IMG/VR virus record: IMGVR_UViG_3300020470_000013
Coordinates: 1-53,252 of that record
From: a virus
Reading direction: 5' to 3' (one strand)
DNA: 53,252 bases
The translations under genes were made by a program, and so were the position numbers. The notes under the pieces are model-generated. The model was not told where the DNA came from. It did no database searches and saw only the letters and a list, made by a program, of their open reading frames with translations. Below, one piece after another: positions 23,538-31,501 of this stretch. Numbering within the stretch: position 1 is the first letter of the stretch; each line of letters starts with the position of its first letter.

Positions 23538-23976
23538 TTTTTTATTATTTTGTCCGACTATATTATTGGCACAAGATACTGAAGAATATTGTTTAGCTGA
23601 AACAGTTTATTTTGAAGCACGAAACCAGGAATTATTAGGACAAATTGCTGTCGGTCTAGTAGCAATGAATCGTGTTAAAAGTAATTCGTTTCCTGATACT
23701 TTATGTGATGTAACAAGACAAGCAAAACGTGACAGTTCTGGCCGCATTATAAAATATAAATGCCAGTTCAGTTATTATTGTGATGGACTATTAGAACATG
23801 TGAATGAAGAAGAAGCCTGGACAACAGCTAAAATAGTTTCTAAAGTAGTGATAGAACAAAGCCATAAAGATATTACAGGCGGTGCTTTATATTATCATTC
23901 CACAAAAGTAAGTCCTTATTGGATGTCAGCTTTTCAAGAAACCGTACAAATTGGAGATCATATATTTTATAAATGA
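23461..23976 (+). CDS. SleB-type cell wall hydrolase with signal peptide
   Basis: 171 aa. ATG 23461 has GGAGG 7 bases upstream, favouring it over a TTG at 23506. Residues 1-38 are a long basic signal ending ILLAQ, so the enzyme should be exported. The mature part matches the Hydrolase_2/SleB fold: LAETVYFEARN (catalytic Glu region), AIGLVAMNRV-type helix, CDVTRQ, CQFSYYCDG and GALYYHS. The family cleaves peptidoglycan glycan strands. Its place among early genes, far from the late holin/endolysin block, is unusual. Confidence 0.8.
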   Translation: MVLKILKKLNGIWINLWKQTHLITVSFLLFCPTILLAQDTEEYCLAETVYFEARNQELLGQIAVGLVAMNRVKSNSFPDTLCDVTRQAKRDSSGRIIKYKCQFSYYCDGLLEHVNEEEAWTTAKIVSKVVIEQSHKDITGGALYYHSTKVSPYWMSAFQETVQIGDHIFYK

Positions 23977-24416
23977 AAAAATTATTAAACAAACTTATAA
24001 ATGAAAAGCCAATACTTCAATCACCTTTACATGGGTTGAATCATTATCATAATGTATATGAAGCTGGCTTAGATATTGGCGCACATTATAAAGCGGATCT
24101 CAAAGTTATTAAATATTTTGCTTACTTACATGATTGTTGTAGGCTTAATGAAGATACAGATCCTCAACATGGTAAACGTGCGGCTCAATGGATAAGACAT
24201 AACCTGGAATTTATAAAATTAAATTCTTCTCAAATTGAATTGCTTTTAAGAGCATGTGAAATGCATACATATGCTAAACCATACTATGAAGACACATATG
24301 ATATTACAATTCAATGTTGTTTCGATGCAGATCGTAGTGATATAGGTAGAGTAGGTATGAATGTAGATCCAAAGTATTTATTTACAGATTATGCAAAGGA
24401 AAATTATGTCTATTAA
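23973..24416 (+). CDS. HD-domain phosphohydrolase
   Basis: 147 aa. Metal-site residues of the HD superfamily appear in order: H20/H24 (HGLNHYHNV), H53-D54 (YLHDCC), H66, H98 (CEMH) and D118 (FDADRSDIGR). Members remove phosphates from nucleotides or cyclic nucleotides; with RNR and polymerase downstream a nucleotide-pool or signal-nucleotide role is plausible. It overlaps the SleB stop by 4 bases. Confidence 0.75.
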   Translation: MKKLLNKLINEKPILQSPLHGLNHYHNVYEAGLDIGAHYKADLKVIKYFAYLHDCCRLNEDTDPQHGKRAAQWIRHNLEFIKLNSSQIELLLRACEMHTYAKPYYEDTYDITIQCCFDADRSDIGRVGMNVDPKYLFTDYAKENYVY

Positions 24417-24738
24417 AATAATAAAATCTCCCAAAGGAAAAAGTTATACAACAGAGGAGATTAAAAATAGTAATCGTATCACTAAAAGTGCAACACCAAA
24501 AGGTACATTAGATTGGTATTTAAAATGGATAGGTAGTGTAATATTTATTCTAGCTGTAACAGTACGAAGTACTGAGATACCAGAATTAAGAATAGTAGAT
24601 TTAATTTTAAGTTTTATAGCTACTATACTATGGGCAGTTGTAGGTTTTCTCTGGAAAGATCGTGCTGTTATGTTGATTAATGGTGTAGCATGTGTTATAC
24701 TATTGACAGGTATTTTAAAATATTTATTTATAGAATAA
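24406..24738 (+). CDS. Membrane protein, three predicted helices
   Basis: 110 aa from ATG 24406 with AAGGA upstream. A basic cytoplasmic N-terminus of about 35 residues precedes hydrophobic segments IGSVIFILAVTV, LILSFIATILWAVVGFLW and LINGVACVILLTGIL. No family recognised; it may alter the host membrane during early infection. Confidence 0.6.
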   Translation: MSIKIIKSPKGKSYTTEEIKNSNRITKSATPKGTLDWYLKWIGSVIFILAVTVRSTEIPELRIVDLILSFIATILWAVVGFLWKDRAVMLINGVACVILLTGILKYLFIE

Positions 24739-24749
24739 GGATATAATTT

Positions 24750-25001
24750 ATGTCAATTATTTATGGTGATTTTGGCAATAAGAAAAATACTTTAAAAGAA
24801 AAAGTAAATACAGCTTTAAAACAAGTACCAGGTTCGGATGTTGAAGATAGTAAGCAAACTTTTCTTTTGATTGTAGATACAGGATCAGAATTTAAAATAT
24901 TATCTGATGTAGAACTACCTGAGTTTAATGTTATGTTAGACATATGTAAATTTACAGTCTTGCAAGGTGCATATAATTTTTTAGGTGAGTATAAAGAATG
25001 A
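24750..25001 (+). CDS. Hypothetical protein
   Basis: 83 aa, mixed alpha/beta (KQTFLLIVDTGSEFKILSDV). Overlaps the next start by 4 bases. Function unknown. Confidence 0.55.
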   Translation: MSIIYGDFGNKKNTLKEKVNTALKQVPGSDVEDSKQTFLLIVDTGSEFKILSDVELPEFNVMLDICKFTVLQGAYNFLGEYKE

Positions 25002-25225
25002 ACATGTTACATCCAGAATTTTCTAGTAATGAAGAAATGGTAGAAGATTATGTTTGCCAGGCATTTGTTATGGGAATGGGAACAACAACACCAAACAAAA
25101 ATGTGTTGACAAATTTCATTAGTTGGGTTATTATCCAACATAAGAAAGACGGTGAACAAATCACCGAACAATACGTTAGGGACATGATCCCACAATATAT
25201 TAACTTTTTATTTGCGAAAGCATAG
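24998..25225 (+). CDS. Hypothetical helical protein
   Basis: 75 aa, helical, with VEDYVCQAFVMGMG and ISWVIIQHKKDGEQITEQYV. Directly upstream of the ssDNA-binding protein, so likely in the replication operon. No family recognised. Confidence 0.55.
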   Translation: MNMLHPEFSSNEEMVEDYVCQAFVMGMGTTTPNKNVLTNFISWVIIQHKKDGEQITEQYVRDMIPQYINFLFAKA

Positions 25226-25236
25226 GAGAAATAATT

Positions 25237-25662
25237 ATGGCAGTAGTTGAAGGATTTGCTTATTGGCCTTTTGTAACAACACCTAACACTAAGTATACAC
25301 CAGAGTATAGTGTTAACTTAGTGGTAACACCAGAGGTTGCAGATAGTTTTAGGAATCGTGGCTTCTCTATTAAAGAGATGGATGAAGGCCCAGCTTTAAT
25401 GATAAAGCGTAAGGTAAATGGCCCTGAAGGTATGATAAGACAAGCACCTAAACTGTTAGACCGTTCTAAAAATCCTATTGATGTATCTGTAGGTAACGGA
25501 TCTAAAGTTAAAGTTCAATATAAAGAATGGGAAAGCACATGGAATGGTCAGCTATATAAAGGGCTTGATTTCCAGGCGATGCAAGTTATTGATTTAGTTG
25601 AGTACGGTTCGCCTGATGGTGCTGAGTTCGATATTGAAGATGATGATGGAGATGAATTGTAA
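25237..25662 (+). CDS. Single-stranded DNA-binding protein (phage type)
   Basis: 141 aa. A beta-rich OB-like body (GFAYWPFVTTPNTKYTPEYSV, VVTPEVADSF, KVKVQYKEWESTWNGQLYKG) ends in a strongly acidic tail (FDIEDDDGDEL), the layout of T7 gp2.5-like proteins that coat ssDNA and contact polymerase and helicase through the tail. Position just before primase-helicase and polymerase supports this. Sequence identity to gp2.5 is not evident by eye. Confidence 0.7.
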   Translation: MAVVEGFAYWPFVTTPNTKYTPEYSVNLVVTPEVADSFRNRGFSIKEMDEGPALMIKRKVNGPEGMIRQAPKLLDRSKNPIDVSVGNGSKVKVQYKEWESTWNGQLYKGLDFQAMQVIDLVEYGSPDGAEFDIEDDDGDEL

Positions 25663-25874
25663 TGAGTATGACTTATACTTATGAAGATTCTAAGTATGAT
25701 GTTAATAAGTTAAGTGTAGAGGGACAGCAGGTATTTAAAATACTTGCTGTTGCTCAACGAAAAGCAGATGAACTTAACATTGATACTACTCTAGCACAAG
25801 CAGCAGTAGTCGCAATGCATACAAAGATGCAAGAATATTTAAGTGATAAGGCTCTAATAAAAGAGGATGAGTAA
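25662..25874 (+). CDS. Small helical protein between SSB and primase-helicase
   Basis: 70 aa, mostly one or two helices (GQQVFKILAVAQRKADEL, TLAQAAVVAMHTKMQEYL). Start and stop touch both neighbours, so it is part of the replication cassette; perhaps an accessory of the replisome. No family recognised. Confidence 0.55.
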   Translation: MSMTYTYEDSKYDVNKLSVEGQQVFKILAVAQRKADELNIDTTLAQAAVVAMHTKMQEYLSDKALIKEDE

Positions 25875-27526
25875 TGTCATTTGTAAAACAAAACCAACCC
25901 TGCCCTTCTTGTGGGGGCAGCGATCCTGTTGCAATCAACGACAATGGATCAGCAAAATGTTTTAGTTGTGGTACATTTTTTAAAAGTTATTCTGAAGCTT
26001 CTGGTGGAAACGTGTCTGATTTCTCTACCTACCAGAGAAATATAAATAATAATAATTCTACCGAAGCTTCCTTTAATGCACTAACGGATCGTGGAATATC
26101 GATAGAGACAGCAAAAAAATATGGAGTAAAATCAGTGTTGTCTTCAGATGGTTCTATTTATGAACACCATTATCCGATGTATATAAATAACGAAGTTGTT
26201 GCTACCAAGATAAGAAGACCTAATAAAGAATTCTATTGGCGTGGATCAAGTAAAGGAACTAGCTTATTCGGTCAACAACTTTGTCAAGATGGCGGTAAAT
26301 ACATTACAATAACAGAAGGAGAGTGCGATGCTATGGCTGCCTATCAACTGATGGGTAGCCAATGGCCTGTAGTCTCAGTTAAGAACGGTGCTGAAGGTGC
26401 AGTTCGTGATGTAAAAGATAACTTAGAATTCCTGGAATCATATGATACTATCGTTATTAATTTTGATAATGATAAAGTTGGAAGGGAAGCAGCTAAGAAA
26501 ATTGCACGTTTATTAAAACCTGCGAAGGCTAAGATCTTACAATTGCCGGAGCAGTTTAAAGATGCCAATGAGATGTTAAAGCTTGGACAACATAAAGCAT
26601 ATGTGTCGGCATGGTGGGCATCAAAAATTTATACGCCTTCTGGGGTATTAAATGTAACAGATCAACGTGACAACTATAAGAAACGTGAGCGTAAAGAATC
26701 TGTACCTTATCCTTGGGAGGGTTTAAATTCTAAATTAGAAGGTTTACGTCAAGGTGAGCTAGTAACCTTAACAGGTGGCACTGGCCTTGGTAAGTCTAGT
26801 GTTACACGAGAGTTAGAACATTGGCTTGTTCGTAATACAAGAGACAATATAGGTATCATAGCTTTAGAAGAAGATTGGCGTAGAACAATAGATGGCATAC
26901 TTTCTATTGAAGCCAATGCTAAATTACATATTGATAGTATACGTGCTGAATATGATGCTGAACAATTAGATGAGATGTTTAATATTCTATATGACGGTGA
27001 AAATAAAAATCGTGTATGGGTTCATGCTCATTTTGGAATGAATGATTTAGATAGTATCTTTAGTAAGTTACGTTTTATGATTGTAGGTTGTGGTTGTAAA
27101 TGGATAGTTGTAGATCATTTACATATGTTAGTGTCTTGTTCAGTTGAAGGTGATGAGCGTAGAACTATAGATAATATTATGCACAGACTTAGAACATTAG
27201 TTGAAGAGACAGGTGCAGGATTAATCTTAGTATCACATCTACGTAGAATAGATGGTAATCGTGGGCATGAGAATGGTATAGCTACTGGTCTTTCTCATTT
27301 GCGTGGTAGTCAATCCATAGCCCAACTGTCTGATTGCGTAATAAGTTTAGAACGTAATCAACAATCTGATGACCCTATTGAATCTAGCACTACAAAAGTT
27401 CGTGTATTGAAATCAAGATATACAGGTGATGTTGGATTAGCAACAAGCTTATATTATGATAATAATACAGGACGTTTAGAAGAAGTTGACTTAGGTGATG
27501 TTAATGAAATCCAGGTGGAACTATGA
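25874..27526 (+). CDS. Bifunctional DNA primase-helicase (T7 gp4-like)
   Basis: 550 aa. N-terminal zinc-binding domain with C10-x2-C13-x15-C29-x2-C32. TOPRIM core with ITEGECDAMAAYQL and VINFDNDK. RecA-like hexameric helicase: Walker A TGGTGLGKSS, EED motif, Walker B WIVVDHLHML, H4-type LSHLRGSQSIAQLSD. It unwinds the fork and makes primers. The length equals T7 gp4 (566) closely, and the polymerase gene follows with a 4-base overlap. All metal and nucleotide ligands appear intact. Confidence 0.93.
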   Translation: MSFVKQNQPCPSCGGSDPVAINDNGSAKCFSCGTFFKSYSEASGGNVSDFSTYQRNINNNNSTEASFNALTDRGISIETAKKYGVKSVLSSDGSIYEHHYPMYINNEVVATKIRRPNKEFYWRGSSKGTSLFGQQLCQDGGKYITITEGECDAMAAYQLMGSQWPVVSVKNGAEGAVRDVKDNLEFLESYDTIVINFDNDKVGREAAKKIARLLKPAKAKILQLPEQFKDANEMLKLGQHKAYVSAWWASKIYTPSGVLNVTDQRDNYKKRERKESVPYPWEGLNSKLEGLRQGELVTLTGGTGLGKSSVTRELEHWLVRNTRDNIGIIALEEDWRRTIDGILSIEANAKLHIDSIRAEYDAEQLDEMFNILYDGENKNRVWVHAHFGMNDLDSIFSKLRFMIVGCGCKWIVVDHLHMLVSCSVEGDERRTIDNIMHRLRTLVEETGAGLILVSHLRRIDGNRGHENGIATGLSHLRGSQSIAQLSDCVISLERNQQSDDPIESSTTKVRVLKSRYTGDVGLATSLYYDNNTGRLEEVDLGDVNEIQVEL

Positions 27527-29277
27527 AAACATTAGTATTTGATATAGAAACAGATGGTATTGATCCTAATAATATATGGTGTATTTCAACTGTAAATGCT
27601 GATACTGATGAAGCCATATCTTATGGCCCTGATAGATTAGTTGATGGTGTACAGTATTTAAAATCAGCAGATAAATTAGTTGGTCATAATATAATTGGAT
27701 ATGATATTCCAGTTATAAAAAAATTAATGGATGTAGATCTATCTAAACATGCTAAGATTGTAGATACGTTAGTTCTTTCTAGATTATTTAATCCAGTACG
27801 TGAAGGTGGACATAGCTTAGAAAGCTGGGGTTATCGTGTCGGCCATAGAAAAATAGAGTTTGAGGAGTTTGCTACATTTACTCCAGAAATGTTAAAGTAT
27901 TGTGAGAATGATACATTATTAAATCAGAAAGTATTTAATACATTAAAGATTGAATCCTCTGGTTTTAGTTCTCGTGCTGTTGGTTTAGAACATACTGCGT
28001 CTAAGATTATGACTGATCAAAGATCACATGGTTTCTTATTAGATGTTGAGAAAGCTACAATGTTAGTTGCTGAATTATCTGAACGACTATATGAAGTTGA
28101 AACTTTAGTACATGAAACTTTTTTACCTAGAAAAGTTAAGACAGTTTTAAAGGCTACGTTTACTAAGTCTGGTGCATTATCTAAGATGGCAGCTATACAA
28201 GGTAGTATAAAGAAAAGTCGTTTAACTCAAGAAGAGTATGATGATATAGCAGTTAAGCGTGTTATTACACGTATAAATGAGGAGCCTTTTAATTTAGGTT
28301 CACGTAAACAAATAGGTGAATACCTAATTGATTTTGGATGGGAACCAAAGAAGTTTACTCCAACTGGTCAACCAATAGTTGACGAAGGTACGTTAAGTAA
28401 AATAAAAGATATACCAGAAGCAAAACTTATTGCAGAGTATTTATTATTACAAAAGCGTATTGCTCAACTAACTTCCTGGATTAAGGAAGTACATGATGAT
28501 AATAGAGTACGTGGTTTTGTTAATCCAAACGGCACTATTACTGGACGCATGACACACAATAGTCCTAACATGGCTCAATGTCCTAGTGTAAGATCACCTT
28601 ACGGTAAGGAGTGTCGAGAATGTTGGACAGTTCCCGAAGGTTATAAACTAGTGGGTATAGATGCTAGTGGTTTAGAACTACGAATGCTTGCACACTATAT
28701 GGATGATGAGGCATACACAAATGAAATATTGCATGGAGACATACACACAACTAATCAAAAACTTGCAGGGCTTGAATCAAGAGATCAGAGTAAAACATTC
28801 ATCTATGCACTCATCTACGGAGCCGGGAATGCGAAACTTGGTCAAGTGGTTGGAGGAAACAAAGAAGATGGCGAAAGACTTAGAAGACGTTTCCTTGATA
28901 ATCTCCCATCATTTAAAAATCTTAGAGACAGAGTTGCAAGAGCTTCAACAAAAGGATATGTCAAAGGATTAGATGGTCGTAAGTTATACATACGTTCTGA
29001 ACATGCAGCACTTAATACTTTACTTCAAGGTGCTGGTGCTATAGTAATGAAAGAAGCCATGAGTATCCTTTATAATAAAATAACGGAAAATAAATTAGAT
29101 GCACATTTTGTTTGCAACGTACATGATGAGTGGCAAATCGAAGTTCGTGAATGTGATGCAGATGCAGTTGGTATTGCAGGTATTGAATCAATTAAAGAAG
29201 CTGGGCTTACATTAGAATTACGATGCCCACTTACAGGAGAATATAATGTCGGGTCAAATTGGGCTGAAACTCACTAA
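27523..29277 (+). CDS. Family A DNA polymerase with 3'-5' exonuclease
   Basis: 584 aa. DEDD exonuclease: D7 and E9 (FDIETDG), NIIGYD, YCEND. Palm/fingers: GRMTHNSPNMAQ, motif A VGIDASGLELRM, O-helix K424-TFI-Y428-ALIYG, motif C NVHDEWQ. The residue matching E. coli 762 is Tyr (Y428), as in T7 polymerase, a state associated with lytic phages and efficient ddNTP use. No 5'-nuclease domain. It is T7-like in architecture, although shorter than T7 gp5 (704). It works with the adjacent primase-helicase. Confidence 0.95.
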   Translation: MKTLVFDIETDGIDPNNIWCISTVNADTDEAISYGPDRLVDGVQYLKSADKLVGHNIIGYDIPVIKKLMDVDLSKHAKIVDTLVLSRLFNPVREGGHSLESWGYRVGHRKIEFEEFATFTPEMLKYCENDTLLNQKVFNTLKIESSGFSSRAVGLEHTASKIMTDQRSHGFLLDVEKATMLVAELSERLYEVETLVHETFLPRKVKTVLKATFTKSGALSKMAAIQGSIKKSRLTQEEYDDIAVKRVITRINEEPFNLGSRKQIGEYLIDFGWEPKKFTPTGQPIVDEGTLSKIKDIPEAKLIAEYLLLQKRIAQLTSWIKEVHDDNRVRGFVNPNGTITGRMTHNSPNMAQCPSVRSPYGKECRECWTVPEGYKLVGIDASGLELRMLAHYMDDEAYTNEILHGDIHTTNQKLAGLESRDQSKTFIYALIYGAGNAKLGQVVGGNKEDGERLRRRFLDNLPSFKNLRDRVARASTKGYVKGLDGRKLYIRSEHAALNTLLQGAGAIVMKEAMSILYNKITENKLDAHFVCNVHDEWQIEVRECDADAVGIAGIESIKEAGLTLELRCPLTGEYNVGSNWAETH

Positions 29278-29587
29278 AGAAATGTCAGATAGTAGGAAAG
29301 GAGATTTTGCAGAATATTATGCAGTTACTTGGTTATGGGATCAAGGCTATGATGTCTTTAAAAATTGTGGTTGTGATGGTATAATTGATTTAATTGCTTG
29401 GGATAGGCCAAACGATAATTTTGTTCTTATAGATGTTAAGACTATGAGTATGGATAAGAGATGGCCTGGTAGAACTTATTCAAAAGGAACAACTAGAACT
29501 CCCGAACAAAAAGAAAAAGGAATTGTTCATTTACAATTTAATCCACAAACTAGAGATTTAAAATTTACGGAGCATAGAAACAAATGA
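29246..29587 (+). CDS. Small PD-(D/E)XK nuclease-like protein
   Basis: 113 aa. GDFAEYYAV (E23), D48 in GIIDLIAW and D63-V-K65 form a compact PD-(D/E)XK site as in Holliday-junction resolvase-like nucleases. ATG 29246 has AGGAG upstream although it lies within the polymerase gene; a later ATG at 29282 lacks a site. It probably processes recombination or replication DNA. Confidence 0.65.
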   Translation: MSGQIGLKLTKEMSDSRKGDFAEYYAVTWLWDQGYDVFKNCGCDGIIDLIAWDRPNDNFVLIDVKTMSMDKRWPGRTYSKGTTRTPEQKEKGIVHLQFNPQTRDLKFTEHRNK

Positions 29588-30441
29588 CTTGTCTTAATAC
29601 ACTAGTAGATGATATTAATAAAAGTTTAGAAGATTTATCAGATGGTAAACCTTTAAACATAACTGAAAAAGATTTAGATCTTACTTTATCACGTATAAAA
29701 ACAAGTATACTTGAATGGTCAAATCCTTCTGAACGTGATACAAATTTTAGTTTACGTATGTCTAACATTGGTAAACCTGCACGACAATTATGGTTTGAAA
29801 AAAATAAACCAATGAAAAATGCTAGACATAGTGCAGCAACCCAGGTTAAATTTCTTTATGGACATATACTTGAAGAGATTGTGTTAATGCTTGTACGTGC
29901 AGCAGGTCATACAGTAACTGATGAACAAAAGGAAGTAGAGTTAAATGGAATCAAAGGACACATGGATTGCAAAATTGATGGGGAAGTTGTTGATATTAAG
30001 ACTGCATCTAAGTATGCATTTAGTAAATTTAAAAATGGAAACCTACATGATGATGATCCATTTGGGTATATACCGCAGTTGGCTGCGTATGAAAAAGCCG
30101 AAGACACACGTAAAGGTGGATTCTTAGTTATAAATAAAGAAGGCGGTGATATTTGTTTACATAAGCCTGATGATTTATCTAAGCCTAATATAAATAATTT
30201 ACTATCTACTGTAACAGAAGCACTAGATTCAACTGAGATACCTAATCTTTGTTATCGTCCAGTAGCTGAAGGTAAGAAAGGTAATATGAAAATACATAGA
30301 AACTGTACTTATTGTCCTTATAAGTATGAATGTTTTCAAAACTATAATAATGGTAGAGGTTTACGAACATTTAAATACGCAAACCGTTTAGAATATTTAA
30401 CTAAAGTTGTAGTTGAACCTAGAGTTGAAGAGATAGTATAA
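29584..30441 (+). CDS. RecB/Cas4-like PD-(D/E)XK exonuclease
   Basis: 285 aa. Active site residues: GHILEE (E97/E98), D128 (GHMDC), D137-I-K139 (VVDIKT), and Q165-x3-Y169 (PQLAAY). A C-terminal C241-x2-C244-x5-C250 cluster resembles the Fe-S anchor of Cas4/AddB-type nucleases, but the usual first Cys in the CxRQLW motif is replaced (PARQLW), so the cluster may be altered or absent. This occupies the T7 gp6 exonuclease slot: primer removal, recombination or host DNA breakdown. Confidence 0.8.
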   Translation: MTCLNTLVDDINKSLEDLSDGKPLNITEKDLDLTLSRIKTSILEWSNPSERDTNFSLRMSNIGKPARQLWFEKNKPMKNARHSAATQVKFLYGHILEEIVLMLVRAAGHTVTDEQKEVELNGIKGHMDCKIDGEVVDIKTASKYAFSKFKNGNLHDDDPFGYIPQLAAYEKAEDTRKGGFLVINKEGGDICLHKPDDLSKPNINNLLSTVTEALDSTEIPNLCYRPVAEGKKGNMKIHRNCTYCPYKYECFQNYNNGRGLRTFKYANRLEYLTKVVVEPRVEEIV

Positions 30442-30755
30442 TGAATCAAAAAAGAAGTAAAGAAATTACAGAAAGATCAAATGAATTATTTATAGAGTGG
30501 TTAAAAAGTTTGCTTAATGAAACAGAAGCTGCTAAAATAACTATGGATAATTACCGTAATTATCTTCCAAAACAAACACATCTTTACGCTAATAAACAAT
30601 TATGGTTAACAGCGTACACACCACGTTGGATTAAAAATAAACTTAAAAGATTACTTAAACGTGATCCTAATAGAGATATTAATAGTCTTTCATTAAACGA
30701 GTTAAAACAGGAAGATCAACAATGGAAACAAAAGGAGAGGAACTTCCAGAATTAG
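30441..30755 (+). CDS. Hypothetical basic protein
   Basis: 104 aa, helical, strongly basic in the second half (RWIKNKLKRLLKRDPNRD). Nested in the nuclease operon with 1-base overlap upstream. It may bind DNA; no family recognised. Confidence 0.55.
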   Translation: MNQKRSKEITERSNELFIEWLKSLLNETEAAKITMDNYRNYLPKQTHLYANKQLWLTAYTPRWIKNKLKRLLKRDPNRDINSLSLNELKQEDQQWKQKERNFQN

Positions 30756-30880
30756 AAGTTCTTATTTTAATTTGTGCAGGGTACATAACAGCTGGTAAAC
30801 CTTTTAGTGAACAATTATATATGGATATAAAGGAAAAATTAGATGAATATTTTATGGAACATAAAGGTACTCTTCATTGA
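30722..30880 (+). CDS. 52-aa hypothetical protein
   Basis: ATG 30722 preceded by AGGAAG. Acidic, helical (ELPELEVLILICAGYITAG). It overlaps the previous gene by 34 bases and ends 1 base inside the endonuclease I start, which together with the ribosome site supports translation. Confidence 0.55.
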   Translation: METKGEELPELEVLILICAGYITAGKPFSEQLYMDIKEKLDEYFMEHKGTLH

Positions 30881-31353
30881 AAGCTAAAATAAAAAGTGGC
30901 TTGAGAAAGAAAAGAGTCAAACGTCCCATAGAAAAGAATTTAATTTCAGGTTATGATTCTAATTGGGAGTATGAATTACATACTGGAATCTTTAATCAAT
31001 GGACTTTTCATACTGAGAAAGTTCCTTATGTTGTTGAGCATAATTATCAACCAGATTTTGTAAAACAAATAGGTGATAAAACTATTTTCTTAGAAGCAAA
31101 AGGAAGATTTTGGGATCATAATGAATACAATAAATATGTATGGATTGCTAAAGCATTGCCGGAAGATACTGAACTTGTATTTTTATTTGCTAATCCAGAA
31201 GCTCCGATGCCTCAAGCAACAAGAAGAAAAGATGGAACTAAAAGATCCCATTGTGAATGGGCATCATCTAAAGGATTTAGATGGTTCAGTGAAGATAGTA
31301 TACCAGACGATTGGATAGATGTAACAAAACGAGGAAGTTTTGATGACGAGTGA
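30877..31353 (+). CDS. T7 endonuclease I-like Holliday junction resolvase
   Basis: 158 aa with a TTG start overlapping the preceding stop (TTGA). SNWEYE (E31), Y-x-PDF (D60), E73-A-K75-G in FLEAKGRF and the C-terminal GFRW--DSIPDDWI segment match T7 gp3, which forms an intertwined dimer and resolves branched DNA before packaging. All catalytic residues (E, D, E, K) are present. Confidence 0.88.
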   Translation: MKAKIKSGLRKKRVKRPIEKNLISGYDSNWEYELHTGIFNQWTFHTEKVPYVVEHNYQPDFVKQIGDKTIFLEAKGRFWDHNEYNKYVWIAKALPEDTELVFLFANPEAPMPQATRRKDGTKRSHCEWASSKGFRWFSEDSIPDDWIDVTKRGSFDDE

Positions 31354-31501
31354 TAGAAAACAAGAGCGTATTGATAAATTTAATCGACATAAAAAAAGAA
31401 GAACGCACGATAAATTTGCAGAAGGTAAATTTAAAGCACCAAAAAAACGCAGCAAGTATAAATTAAACATTAACGATATTAATAATATTGAGGAGAATTA
31501 A
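31343..31501 (+). CDS. 52-aa very basic protein
   Basis: ATG 31343 with AGGAAG upstream, and its stop overlaps the RNR ATG. Rich in Lys/Arg (FNRHKKRRTHDKF, APKKRSKYK), probably nucleic-acid binding or disordered. The overlap couples it to endonuclease I and RNR. Confidence 0.6.
   Translation: MTSDRKQERIDKFNRHKKRRTHDKFAEGKFKAPKKRSKYKLNINDINNIEEN

Noticed and set aside
28688-28972. Plus-strand frame within the polymerase gene
   Set aside because: It overlaps the conserved palm and finger motifs of polymerase in another frame, without a ribosome site.
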